From an uncultured Methylibium sp. (GTDB lineage Bacteria > Pseudomonadota > Gammaproteobacteria > Burkholderiales > Burkholderiaceae_C), in NCBI RefSeq assembly GCF_902826655.1, contig NZ_CADEFR010000014.1, positions 1-64,000 of the forward strand: a DNA stretch of 64,000 bases, in the 5' to 3' direction. Shown piece after piece: positions 8,435-18,245 of the stretch. The notes beneath the pieces are model-generated. The model saw only the letters and a list, made by a program, of their open reading frames with translations, was not told where the DNA came from and made no database searches. Each line of letters begins with the position of its first letter. The stretch's first letter is position 1. The translations under genes and the position numbers were made by a program.

Positions 8435-9862
8435 TCAGCGTTCGGAGAACGCGTAGGCCTTGCCGCGCAGAACGGGCTTGAGCAGATAGGACAGTACCGA
8501 CTTCTTGCCCGTCAGGATGTCGACCTCGGCCGTCATGCCCGGGATGATCGGTAGCTTTTCACTCAGCTGCGGCTTGAGCGTGCGGACCCGCACCACGTAG
8601 TAGGCGTTGCCCTTCTCGTCGACCACGGTGTCCGGGCTGATGTTCTCGACCTTGGCCTCGAGCCCGCCGAAGATCGAGAAGTCGTAGGCCGTGAACTTGA
8701 CCATCGCGGTCTGGTTCGGATGGATGAAGCCGATGTCCTTGGGCAGCACACGGGCCTCGAGGACCAGCGCATCGTCCAGCGGCACGACCTCCACGATGTC
8801 CTTGCCCGGCGACACGACGCCCCCGACGGTGTTGGCGAGCAGGCGCTGCACCCGGCCGCGCACCGGCGACTTGACCTGCGCCTTGTCGACCTTGTCGGTC
8901 AGGGCAACGCGGCCTTCGGTCAGCGCGTTGAGCTTGCCCAGCACCTCGGCCAGATCGCGGCGCGCCTCGTTGCGGAAAGTGAGTTCGGTCTCCTGGATCT
9001 TGCGCTGGGCCTCGCCGACCGCGGCGCCCACGCGCGCGATCTGTGCCCCGGCCTGGTCGACCTCGCCGCGGTATTTGGCGAGGTCGCGCTCGAGCCGCAG
9101 GATGTCGACCTCGGACACCGCCCCGGTGGCGAGCAGCGGCCGGGTCTTGGCCAGTTCCTGCTGGGACAGGTCCATGCCGCGCTCGGCCGAGGCCCGGCGC
9201 GAGCGCGCCTCGTTCAGCTCCTGCTCGCGCTGCAGCAGCTGCTGGCGGCTGATCGACACCAGCGTCGCCAGCTCGGTCTGGCGCGACTCGTAGAGCCGGC
9301 GTTCCTCTTCGAGGATGCGGCGCTCCTCGGGGTCGGCGCTCGACGGCGGCGGCGTGAACGGGCTGCCTTCGGCGAGCGCGCGCAGGCGCGCCTGGCGGGC
9401 CAGCAGCGAGAAGCTCTGCGCGGCGCTTTCGCGCACGCCGGACGTGGCCCGCGTCTCGTCGATGCGCAGCAGCAGCTGGCCGGCCTCGACGACCTGGCCC
9501 TCCTGCACCAGGATCTCGGACACCACGCCGCCATCGAGCGACTGGATCACCTGCAGCTGCTTCGACGGGATGACCTTGCCGTCGCCGCGCGTCACCTCGT
9601 CGACGCGCGCGAGCGCGGCCCAGAGGATCAGCAGCAGCACGACGACGACGGCGGTCCGCACGATGGTCTGGGCGCGGCGCGTGCGCTGCCGGGCCAGCAG
9701 CGCCTCGAAGCCGTCGGCCGCCGCACCCGGCGCGAGCTCGGGCGAGACCGGGCCGAACAGGCGGTTCGTCAGCGGGGTCAGCAGGATGCGCAGGCGCTCC
9801 AGCACGGCCAGCAGCGGCCGGCCGAGGCGCGCGATCCAGGGCGTCGGCGTCGCGTCGCTCAT
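8435..9862 (-). CDS. lapC: Type I secretion periplasmic adaptor, HlyD/LapC family
   Basis: Membrane-fusion protein that links the inner-membrane secretion ATPase to an outer-membrane TolC-like channel. After about 65 cytoplasmic residues there is a single transmembrane helix (VVVVLLLILWAALA), then a biotinyl/lipoyl-like beta segment (GGVVSEILVQEGQVVEAGQL), a long coiled coil rich in Ala, Glu, Arg and Gln, and a C-terminal beta domain ending near GMTAEVDILTGKKS, characteristic of HlyD proteins. The length of 475 residues is usual. ATG at 9862 shares a TGATG junction with the stop codon of the upstream ATPase gene, which implies translational coupling; a GTG at 9865 is a possible alternative. 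The adhesin gene follows 174 bases downstream, so it is the expected cargo. Confidence 0.93.
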   Translation of the reverse strand: MSDATPTPWIARLGRPLLAVLERLRILLTPLTNRLFGPVSPELAPGAAADGFEALLARQRTRRAQTIVRTAVVVVLLLILWAALARVDEVTRGDGKVIPSKQLQVIQSLDGGVVSEILVQEGQVVEAGQLLLRIDETRATSGVRESAAQSFSLLARQARLRALAEGSPFTPPPSSADPEERRILEEERRLYESRQTELATLVSISRQQLLQREQELNEARSRRASAERGMDLSQQELAKTRPLLATGAVSEVDILRLERDLAKYRGEVDQAGAQIARVGAAVGEAQRKIQETELTFRNEARRDLAEVLGKLNALTEGRVALTDKVDKAQVKSPVRGRVQRLLANTVGGVVSPGKDIVEVVPLDDALVLEARVLPKDIGFIHPNQTAMVKFTAYDFSIFGGLEAKVENISPDTVVDEKGNAYYVVRVRTLKPQLSEKLPIIPGMTAEVDILTGKKSVLSYLLKPVLRGKAYAFSER

Positions 9863-12027
9863 CACGCAGCCCTCGTGATGCGCCCGGCGGCCAGGGCCTG
9901 CAGGATCTGTTCGCGCGGACCGTCGGCGACGACCCGGCCCTGGTCGATCACGATCACCCGCGTGGCCAGCGGCAGCAGCGAGGTGCGGTGCGTCACCAGC
10001 ACCATGGTCTTGTCGATGGCGAAGGCGCCGAGCCGGGCCGTGACGTGGGCCTCGGTCGAGAAGTCCATCGCGCTGGTCGGCTCGTCCAGCAGCAGCAGCG
10101 GGGCGTTGTGCAGCACGGCGCGCGCGATGCCGACGCTCTGGCGCTGCCCGCCCGACAGCGATTCGCCGCGCTCGCCGACCGGCATGTCGAAGCCGCGCGG
10201 ATGACGGTTGACGAACTCGGCCAGGCCGGCGACCTCGGCGGCGGCGACGATCGCGGAGTCGTCGGCGTAGGGCAGGCCGAAGGCGATGTTCTCGCGCAGC
10301 GTGCCGAAGAACAGCGTCACGTCCTGCGAGACGTAGCCGAGGTTGCGGCGCACGTCGGCGGGGTCGAGCTGGCGCAGGTCGATGCCGTCGAGCAGCACGG
10401 CGCCCGAGGTCGGCGCGTACAGCCCGAGCAGCAGCTTCTCGATCGTGCTCTTGCCCGACCCGACCTTGCCGATGAGCGCCACTCGTTCGCCGGCGGCGAT
10501 CTTGAAGCTGACCCCGTCGAGCGCGCTGTCGGTGCGGCCGGGGTAGGCGAAGCGCACCTCGCGGAACTCGATGTCGCCGCGCAGCTCGCGGCGGTGGATG
10601 AAGGCGGTACCCACCGGCCGTTCGACCGGCTGGGCCATGATCTTCTCGAGCGACTGCAGCGCCGTCAGCGCGCCCTGGTACTGCAGCAGCAGGCCGACCA
10701 CCTGGCCGGCCGGCGCCAGCGCGCGGCCGCTCAGCATGCTGGCGGCGATCAGCGCGCCCATCGTCAGCTGCCGTTCGCTGATCAGGTAGACGCCGATGAC
10801 GATCAGCGACACGCTCACCAGCTGCGTCAGCCAGGCCGTGGCCGACATCGCGCCCGACGACAGGCCGCGCATGCGCATGTTGATGCCGGCCAGGTAGGCG
10901 TTGGCCTGTTCCCAGCGGGTCTGGATGACGCTCTCGGCGCCCTGGGTCTTGACGGTCTCGATGGCCGTCAGGCTCTCGATCAGCGTGGCGTTGCGCTGGG
11001 CGCCGGCCTGCCAGGTGGCCTGCGACAGCTCGTGCAGGCGGTGCTGCAGCACGTAGCCGACCACGACGATCAGCGTGAACACGACGATCACCGGGACCGC
11101 CAGCCAGGGCGACAGCCAGGCCATCACGCCCAGGAAGAGCAGCGCGAAGGGCAGGTCGATCAGCGCGGTGACGGTGCTGGAGGCGATGAAGTCGCGCACC
11201 TGCTCGAAGCCGCGCAGGTTGGCCGCGAAGGAGCCGACCGCGGCCGGCCGGTGCGTCAGCTGCATGCCGAGCACGCGTTCCATCAGCGTGGCCGAGATCT
11301 GCACGTCGATGCGCGCGCTGGCCTCGTCGACGAAGTGGCTGCGCAGCGTGCGCATCAGCAGGTCGGCGCTGATGACGACGACGATGCCGATCGCCAGCGC
11401 CCAGAGCGTCTCCTGCGCGTGGTTGGGCACCACGCGGTCGTAGACGTTCATCGAGAACAGCGGGAAGGCGATCGCGAACAGGTTGATCAGCAGTGCCGCC
11501 CAGAGCACGTCGCGGTAGACGTGGCGTTGCGACAGCACCGCGCTCCAGAACCAGTGGCCGCTGCGGGTCGCGCGCACTTCGGGCGCGCGCTCGTCGAAGC
11601 GGAACTGCGGTCGCACGAACAGCGTGACGCCGCCGTAGCGGGCGGCCAGCTCGGCGTCGCTCAGCGTGACGGCGCCGGAGCCCGTCTCGGGCAGGAGCAC
11701 GCGCCAGTCGCTGCCTTCGCGGCCGAGCAGCACGCAGGCACGCTCGCCCTGCAGGACGGCGATCGCGGGCAGCGCCGCCGCGTCAATCGCCGACAAGGCC
11801 AGGCGCTGCAGCCGCGCCGTCATCTCCGCGCGGGCCGCGGCGCGCTCGACCAGCGCCAGCGTCAGTCGTCCCTCGACCAGCGGCAGACCGGCCGACAGCG
11901 AGGCGCGCGAGGCGGCCACGCCGTGCAGGCGGCAGATCTCGAGCAGGCAGTCGAGCAGCGGATCCGGGTGGATCAGGTCCTCGCGCAGGCGCGTGGTCGG
12001 ATTGGCGGGCGAGGGCGGGGTGGGCAT
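9862..12027 (-). CDS. lapB: Type I secretion ABC transporter, LapB-like
   Basis: Inner-membrane ATPase/permease of 721 residues that should export the giant adhesin. Residues 1-140 form a C39-like domain without an obvious catalytic Cys, as in transporters that recognise but do not cut their substrate. A six-helix exporter membrane domain follows (about 165-460), then the nucleotide-binding domain with Walker A GKVGSGKS near 520, signature SLSGGQ near 624, Walker B LLLLDEPTSAMD and H-loop THR. It is the second gene of a minus-strand run that starts with a NUDIX gene 16 bases upstream and is coupled to the adaptor gene. An outer-membrane TolC-type partner is not in the window. Confidence 0.93.
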   Translation of the reverse strand: MPTPPSPANPTTRLREDLIHPDPLLDCLLEICRLHGVAASRASLSAGLPLVEGRLTLALVERAAARAEMTARLQRLALSAIDAAALPAIAVLQGERACVLLGREGSDWRVLLPETGSGAVTLSDAELAARYGGVTLFVRPQFRFDERAPEVRATRSGHWFWSAVLSQRHVYRDVLWAALLINLFAIAFPLFSMNVYDRVVPNHAQETLWALAIGIVVVISADLLMRTLRSHFVDEASARIDVQISATLMERVLGMQLTHRPAAVGSFAANLRGFEQVRDFIASSTVTALIDLPFALLFLGVMAWLSPWLAVPVIVVFTLIVVVGYVLQHRLHELSQATWQAGAQRNATLIESLTAIETVKTQGAESVIQTRWEQANAYLAGINMRMRGLSSGAMSATAWLTQLVSVSLIVIGVYLISERQLTMGALIAASMLSGRALAPAGQVVGLLLQYQGALTALQSLEKIMAQPVERPVGTAFIHRRELRGDIEFREVRFAYPGRTDSALDGVSFKIAAGERVALIGKVGSGKSTIEKLLLGLYAPTSGAVLLDGIDLRQLDPADVRRNLGYVSQDVTLFFGTLRENIAFGLPYADDSAIVAAAEVAGLAEFVNRHPRGFDMPVGERGESLSGGQRQSVGIARAVLHNAPLLLLDEPTSAMDFSTEAHVTARLGAFAIDKTMVLVTHRTSLLPLATRVIVIDQGRVVADGPREQILQALAAGRITRAA

Positions 12028-12043
12028 GCGGCGGTCGGAAGCC

Positions 12044-12589
12044 TCAACTGATGTCGGCGCAATGCAGGCCGAATTGACCTCTTTGTCGATCGGCGTAGTA
12101 GTGCCGCAAGGTTTCTCGCACGGTGCGGAAGGCCAGATCGTCCCAGGGGATCTCGTGTTCCTCGAAGAGCGCGGCCTCCAGCGACTCCTCGCCCGGCGCG
12201 AAGTCGGTGTCGTGCAGTTCGGCGCGGTAGAAGAGGTGGAGCTGTCCGACCCGCACCACGTTCAGCATGGAGAACAGGCCCTGCAGGGTCGCGCGCGCGC
12301 CGGCTTCTTCGGCGGTTTCGCGCAGCGCGCCTTCCTCGGTCGTCTCACCCAGCTCGAGGAAGCCGGCCGGCAAGGTCCACAGGCCGGATCGGGGCTCGAT
12401 CGCGCGCCGGCACAGCAGCACCTGGCTGCGCCACACCGGCAAGGTACCGACGACGCACAAGGGGTTCTCGTAGTGGACCGTGCCGCAGGACGTGCACACC
12501 GCGCGCTCGCGGTTGTCGTCGGCCGGGATGCGGTACTCGGTGGCGGCGCCGCAGGCCTTGCAATGTCGAAAGCTGCGCGCTTGAAACAT
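12044..12589 (-). CDS. NUDIX hydrolase with N-terminal zinc ribbon
   Basis: 181 residues. Two CxxC pairs at the N-terminus (CKACG and CTSCG) form a zinc ribbon, followed by a Nudix domain whose box is complete: the G-x5-E-x7-RE-x2-EE-x-G pattern starts at GFLELGE and ends at ETAEEAG. Such proteins hydrolyse nucleoside diphosphate derivatives; NADH pyrophosphatase-like and ADP-ribose-like substrates are both possible, and the sequence does not decide. The start lies divergent from the FAA hydrolase gene. The stop codon is 16 bases before the secretion ATPase gene, so it may be co-transcribed with it, although no functional link is known. Confidence 0.88.
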   Translation of the reverse strand: MFQARSFRHCKACGAATEYRIPADDNRERAVCTSCGTVHYENPLCVVGTLPVWRSQVLLCRRAIEPRSGLWTLPAGFLELGETTEEGALRETAEEAGARATLQGLFSMLNVVRVGQLHLFYRAELHDTDFAPGEESLEAALFEEHEIPWDDLAFRTVRETLRHYYADRQRGQFGLHCADIS

Positions 12590-12696
12590 GGCTGGCGAGT
12601 GTAGCGCCGGCTCTCGCGGTCGCGCCCGGTCGATGCCCGCGCCGCAGGGCGCATGGCATGATCGACCGCGTCCGCAGCTTCCCCTTCGTCCTTGCC

Positions 12697-13395
12697 ATGA
12701 ACCACGTCGTCACCCCGCCCGACCTGCCCAGCGTGGCGGTCCTCGGCCGGACCGAGCGCTTTCCGGTGCGCCGCATCTACTGCGTCGGCCGCAACTACGC
12801 CGAGCACCAGATCGAGATGGGCGGCAGCGGCCGCGAGGCGCCGTTCTTCTTCCTGAAGCCGGCCGACGCCATCGTCGCCGTCGAGGCCGGTGCGACCGGC
12901 ACGATGCCCTACCCGACGCTGACGAAGAACCTGCACCACGAGATCGAGCTGGTCGTCGCCATCGGCCGGGGCGGCCACCACATCGCGGCGGCGAACGCGC
13001 TGGAGCATGTCTGGGGCTATGCCGTCGGGCTGGACATGACGCGCCGCGACCTGCAGAACGACATGAAGAAGGCCGGCCGGCCCTGGAGCATCGGCAAGGG
13101 CTTCGACCACTCGGCGCCGATCGGCCCGATCACGCCGGCCGCAGCCGTGCCCGGCATCCATACCGCGCCGCTGGTGCTGGACGTGAACGGCGCGGTGCGC
13201 CAGACCAGCCACATCGGCAAGATGATCTGGAGCGTGGCCGAGATCATCGAACACCTGTCCGCCGCCTGGGCGCTGGCGCCGGGCGACCTCATCTACACCG
13301 GCACGCCCGAGGGCGTGAACGCCGTGGTCGCCGGCGATCTGCTCGAGGCGCGCATCGACGGCCTGGAGACGCTGCGGGTGCGGATCGCCGCGTGA
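12697..13395 (+). CDS. Fumarylacetoacetate hydrolase family protein
   Basis: 232 residues from ATG 12697 (an in-frame ATG at 12658 adds a poor 13-residue extension). Motifs of the FAA fold are clear: CVGRNYAEH, a metal-binding HHEIELVVAIG, GYAVGLDMTRRD, KGFDHSAPIGP and the C-terminal YTGTPEGV. Members cleave C-C bonds of beta-diketo acids; the short single-domain form fits fumarylpyruvate hydrolase of the gentisate route, or a related ring-fission product hydrolase. The zeta-class GST isomerase gene starts 11 bases downstream, which matches the isomerase/hydrolase step pair. The ring-cleaving dioxygenase is not in the window, so the exact pathway is inferred. Confidence 0.87.
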   Translation: MNHVVTPPDLPSVAVLGRTERFPVRRIYCVGRNYAEHQIEMGGSGREAPFFFLKPADAIVAVEAGATGTMPYPTLTKNLHHEIELVVAIGRGGHHIAAANALEHVWGYAVGLDMTRRDLQNDMKKAGRPWSIGKGFDHSAPIGPITPAAAVPGIHTAPLVLDVNGAVRQTSHIGKMIWSVAEIIEHLSAAWALAPGDLIYTGTPEGVNAVVAGDLLEARIDGLETLRVRIAA

Positions 13396-13406
13396 GCGGG
13401 CGGGCC

Positions 13407-14048
13407 ATGGAGCTGTACAGCTACTTCCGCTCCTCGGCGTCGTTCCGGGTGCGTATCGCGCTGGAGCTCAAGGGCCTGGCCTACGACTACCGCCCGGTGC
13501 ACCTGCCCAGGGGCGAGCAGCTCGGTGCGGCCTACGCCGCGGTGTCGGCAACCGCGCTGGTGCCGCAGCTCATCGACGGCGAAGTCTCGCTCGGGCAGTC
13601 GCTGGCGATCATCGAGTACCTGGACGAAAGCCATCCCGAGCCGCCGCTGCTGCCGGGGAGCGCGATCGAGCGGGCGCGGATCCGCTCGATCGCGCTCGAC
13701 ATCGCCTGCGAGATCCATCCGCTGAACAACCTGCGCGTGCTGCGCTATCTGGTGCGCGAGCTCAAGGTCGGCGAGGAGCCCAAGAATGCCTGGTACCGGC
13801 ACTGGGTCGAGCAGGGGCTGGCCGCGGTCGAGCGGCGCCTGGCCGCCGAGCCGCAGACCGGCCGCCATTGCCATGGCGACACGCCGACGCTGGCCGACTG
13901 CGTGCTGGTGCCGCAGATCTTCAATGCCCGGCGTTTCGATTGCCGGCTGGACCACGTGCCGACGGTGATGCGCGTCTTCGACGCCTGCATGGCCCTGCCG
14001 GCCTTCCAGCGCGCCCAGCCCTCGGCCTGCCCCGACTTCGAGGCGTGA
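13407..14048 (+). CDS. maiA: Maleylacetoacetate/maleylpyruvate isomerase (zeta-class GST)
   Basis: 213 residues. The N-terminal thioredoxin-like domain has the zeta-class motif SSASFRVRIALELKGL with the catalytic Ser pair, followed by LVPQLIDG and QSLAIIEYLDE for glutathione binding. The all-helical C-terminal domain includes CEIHPLNNLRVL and TPTLADCVLVPQIFNA. The enzyme makes the glutathione-dependent cis-trans isomerisation of a ring-cleavage product that the adjacent FAA-family hydrolase then splits. GTG 13392 overlaps the upstream stop and is an alternative start. Maleylpyruvate and maleylacetoacetate as substrates cannot be told apart from sequence alone. Confidence 0.9.
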   Translation: MELYSYFRSSASFRVRIALELKGLAYDYRPVHLPRGEQLGAAYAAVSATALVPQLIDGEVSLGQSLAIIEYLDESHPEPPLLPGSAIERARIRSIALDIACEIHPLNNLRVLRYLVRELKVGEEPKNAWYRHWVEQGLAAVERRLAAEPQTGRHCHGDTPTLADCVLVPQIFNARRFDCRLDHVPTVMRVFDACMALPAFQRAQPSACPDFEA

Positions 14049-14809
14049 ACGAGGATCTGCCTGGCGTGCTGCGCCCGCGCTTCGCGTCGCGGCGCGTCGG
14101 CGCGCTGATGAGCACGCGGGCCGGCGGTGTGAGCTGCGGCGTGTTCGACAGCCTCAATCTCGGCACGGCCGTCGGTGACGATCCGGCCCGGGTGGCCGAG
14201 AACCGCGCACGCTTTGCCCGCGCCTTGGGTGCTGCGCCGACCTTCCTGAAGCAGGTGCACGGACGGCACGTCGTGCGCTTGCCGACCACCGAAGCGCTGC
14301 CCGAGGCCGATGCCTGCGTGACGACCGAACCCGGCGTGGCCTGCGTCATCCAGGTCGCCGATTGCCTGCCGGTGCTGCTGGCCGCGCCCGAGGCGCGCGG
14401 CGTCGCCGCGGCGCACGCCGGCTGGCGCGGACTGGCCGGCGGTGTGCTCGAGGCGGCGGTGGAGGCCTTGTGCAAAGCGGCCGGCTGCGCGCCCGCCGAG
14501 GTCGAGGCCTGGCTGGGGCCGTGCATCGGCCCGCGCCGGTTCGAGGTCGGGGCCGACGTGCTGGAAGGCTTCGGCCTCGCACCGGGCACAACGCATCCGC
14601 GCTTCGTGCCGCAGGGCGCCGGCAAATGGCTGGCCGACCTGCCCGGCCTGGCACGCGACCGCCTGCAGGCGCTGGGCGTGGCCCGGGTCGACGGCGGCAC
14701 GTGGTGCACCGTCGAGGACGCTTCACGGTTCTTCTCGTTCCGGCGCGACCGTCCGCGGCACGGCAACAGCGGACGACTGGCCGCGGCCATCTGGATCACG
14801 GCCGCCTGA
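14045..14809 (+). CDS. pgeF: Peptidoglycan editing factor PgeF (YfiH/DUF152 family)
   Basis: 254 residues from a GTG at 14045 that overlaps the maiA stop as GTGA. The family fingerprint is present: STRAGGVS near the start, FLKQVHG with a metal-ligand His, VADCLPVLL with the Cys ligand, AAHAGWRG with a second His, and LGPCIGP. Members bind zinc or copper and have been described as oxidases acting on phenols, as purine nucleoside enzymes, and as factors that correct peptidoglycan precursor mistakes. In Burkholderiales this gene is commonly found just before phaC, as here. Its 3' end overlaps a convergent small membrane protein gene by 87 bases. Confidence 0.9.
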   Translation: MNEDLPGVLRPRFASRRVGALMSTRAGGVSCGVFDSLNLGTAVGDDPARVAENRARFARALGAAPTFLKQVHGRHVVRLPTTEALPEADACVTTEPGVACVIQVADCLPVLLAAPEARGVAAAHAGWRGLAGGVLEAAVEALCKAAGCAPAEVEAWLGPCIGPRRFEVGADVLEGFGLAPGTTHPRFVPQGAGKWLADLPGLARDRLQALGVARVDGGTWCTVEDASRFFSFRRDRPRHGNSGRLAAAIWITAA

Positions 14810-15010
14810 GGCGGCGTCGGCGGCCTCGGCCCGTCGGCGGGCGCGGCGACGGGCCGGCGAGCCCAGGATGTAGAGCACCACCGCCAGCGGCAGCACACCC
14901 CAGAACACGAAGGTCATCAGCGCGCCGAGCAGGCTGCCGCCGGGATGCGCGACTTCGGCGATCGCGACCATCAGCACCACGTACATCCAGGCGATCGCGA
15001 CGAGATACAT
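14723..15010 (-). CDS. Small membrane protein of unknown function
   Basis: 95 residues starting at ATG 15010, preceded by AGGACC as a likely ribosome site. Two hydrophobic segments (YLVAIAWMYVVLMVAIAEV and LMTFVFWGVLPLAVVLYIL) separated by a short HPGGSL loop predict a two-helix inner-membrane hairpin; the C-terminal tail is rich in Arg and Ala. Its last 29 codons overlap the end of pgeF on the other strand. It lies divergent from phaC. Similar small unnamed membrane proteins are found beside phaC in related genomes as far as I recall, but no function is known. Confidence 0.75.
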   Translation of the reverse strand: MYLVAIAWMYVVLMVAIAEVAHPGGSLLGALMTFVFWGVLPLAVVLYILGSPARRRARRRAEAADAASGGRDPDGRGQSSAVAVPRTVAPEREEP

Positions 15011-15182
15011 CGAAGGGTCCTGCAGGGGTCGGCCGGAATGGCACGGGCGTTCAGTTCCGTGCAAGTGTCGACAGGATAATCGGGTAAACCCGCAAGGGCA
15101 GACAGCAGCCGACACAAGGCTTGCGGACGGTTCATCATCGGTGTGTCATGTCGATGAGGCGACCGACCCGACGAGGAGACAG

Positions 15183-16874
15183 ATGAACAGCACCGGTGCA
15201 CCTGCATGGGCCGGCTTCGGCCCGGCCATGGGAATGGACTTCGCGCGATCGGCGCAGCAGCTCGGCGAAGGCTGGGCGCAGGCGCTCAAGGGCATGACCG
15301 GCGTGAGCCTGGCGCCTGACGCGCTGCCGACGCTCCAGGCCGACTATCTGCGCGAGGCGACCGCCCTGTGGAACCAGGCGGCGGCGCAGCCTGAAGCCCG
15401 GCCGGCCGTCGGTGACCGCCGCTTCGCCGCCCAGGACTGGCTGGGCAACCCGGCTGCGGCCTACACCGCCGGCATGTACCTGCTGAACGCCCGCACGCTG
15501 CTGAAGATGGCCGACCAGGTGCAGGGTGACGAGAAGACGCGCCAGCGCGTGCGCTTCGCCGTGCAGCAGTGGGTCGACGCGGCATCGCCGTCGAACTACC
15601 TCGCACTCAACCCCGAGGCGCAGCGCAAGGCGCTCGAGACCAAGGGCGAGAGCATCGCCCAGGGCATGAAGCACCTGTGGCAGGACCTGCGGCAAGGCCA
15701 CGTCTCGCAGACCGACGAGAGCCTGTTCGAGGTCGGCCGCAACGTGGCGACCACCGAAGGCAGCGTCGTGTTCGAGAACGAGCTGTTCCAGCTGATCCAG
15801 TACAAGCCGCTGACGGCCAAGGTGCACGAGCGGCCGCTGCTGATCGTGCCGCCCTGCATCAACAAGTTCTACATCCTCGACCTGCAGCCGGACAACTCGC
15901 TGGTGCGCCACGCGCTGGCCCAGGGGCAGCAGGTCTTCATGCTGAGCTGGGTCAACGCCGACGAGTCGATCGGCGAGAAGACCTGGGACGACTACATCGA
16001 GCACGCGGTGATCCGCGCGATCGACGAGGTGCGCGCGATCAGCGGGCAGAAGCAGATCAACACGCTGGGCTTCTGCATCGGCGGCACGCTGCTGGCCACG
16101 GCGCTGGCGGTGCTGGCGGCGCGCGGCGAGCGGCCGTCGGCCAGCCTGACGCTGCTGACGAGCTTCCTGGACTTCAGCGACACCGGCGTGCTGGACCTCT
16201 TCGTCGACGAGAACATGGTCCGGATGCGCGAGATGGCCCTGGGGCAGGGCGGCCTGCTCAAGGGCAAGGAGCTGGCCGCGACCTTCAGCTTCCTGCGACC
16301 CAACGACCTGGTCTGGAACTACGTCGTCGGCAACTACCTGAAGGGCGAGACGCCGCCGCCGTTCGACCTGCTGTACTGGAACTCGGACTCGACCAATCTG
16401 CCGGGCCCGATGTACTGCTGGTACCTGCGGCACACCTATCTCGAGAACAACCTCGTCAAGCCGGGCAAGCTGACGGTCTGCGGCCAGAAGATCGACCTGA
16501 GGCGTCTCGACATGCCGGCCTTCGTCTACGCCTCGCGCGAGGACCACATCGTGCCCTGGCAGAGCGCCTATCTGTCGACCCACGTCCTGCCGGGCAAGAC
16601 GCAGTTCGTGCTGGGCGCCTCGGGTCACATCGCCGGCGTCATCAACCCGCCCGAGAAGAAGAAGCGCAGCCACTGGATCAACGCGCGGCTGCCGAAGACA
16701 GCCTCGGCCTGGTTCGACGGCGCGACCGAGCACCCGGGCAGCTGGTGGCCGGCGTGGATCGGCTGGCTGGCCTCGCACGCCGGCAAGCAGGTCGCCGCGC
16801 CCAAGTCGGCGGGTGACCGCCAGCACCTCCCCATCGAAGCCGCCCCCGGTCGCTACGTCAAGACCAAAGCCTGA
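15183..16874 (+). CDS. phaC: Class I poly(3-hydroxyalkanoate) synthase
   Basis: 563 residues. The enzyme polymerises (R)-3-hydroxybutyryl-CoA into polyhydroxybutyrate at the granule surface. The start at ATG 15183 is set by a GGAGACAG ribosome site. The lipase-like box GFCIGG places the catalytic Cys at residue 298; the C-terminal half holds the conserved Asp (ASREDHIVPW) and His (LGASGHIAGVINP) of the triad, and the Trp-rich PGSWWPAW tail is typical. An N-terminal domain of about 200 residues precedes the alpha/beta-hydrolase core, as in class I enzymes. phaA follows 68 bases later and phaB next, so substrate supply and polymerisation genes are together. No phasin or phaR gene was recognised here. 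Confidence 0.97.
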   Translation: MNSTGAPAWAGFGPAMGMDFARSAQQLGEGWAQALKGMTGVSLAPDALPTLQADYLREATALWNQAAAQPEARPAVGDRRFAAQDWLGNPAAAYTAGMYLLNARTLLKMADQVQGDEKTRQRVRFAVQQWVDAASPSNYLALNPEAQRKALETKGESIAQGMKHLWQDLRQGHVSQTDESLFEVGRNVATTEGSVVFENELFQLIQYKPLTAKVHERPLLIVPPCINKFYILDLQPDNSLVRHALAQGQQVFMLSWVNADESIGEKTWDDYIEHAVIRAIDEVRAISGQKQINTLGFCIGGTLLATALAVLAARGERPSASLTLLTSFLDFSDTGVLDLFVDENMVRMREMALGQGGLLKGKELAATFSFLRPNDLVWNYVVGNYLKGETPPPFDLLYWNSDSTNLPGPMYCWYLRHTYLENNLVKPGKLTVCGQKIDLRRLDMPAFVYASREDHIVPWQSAYLSTHVLPGKTQFVLGASGHIAGVINPPEKKKRSHWINARLPKTASAWFDGATEHPGSWWPAWIGWLASHAGKQVAAPKSAGDRQHLPIEAAPGRYVKTKA

Positions 16875-16942
16875 GCTCGCGCAAGGTCCGCCGGCACGCG
16901 ACATGCTCTCATCCGCCCCGAACCCCTGAAGGAGATCCCGCC

Positions 16943-18124
<1,182 letters not shown>

Positions 18125-18245
18125 CACAGGCGTGTCGGTCCCGCGACCGCCACGCTAGGGAGAGCCCGCATCGGGCGAATACCGTTGACCGGGACCGGTC
18201 CGCGGGGGACGCTAGCCGGGACAACAACGAAACCGGAGTCGGATC

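Noticed and set aside
8720..12051. Long plus-strand open frames opposite the lapB/lapC-like genes
   Set aside because: The minus-strand genes have complete Walker, signature and HlyD motifs; the plus frames are low-complexity.
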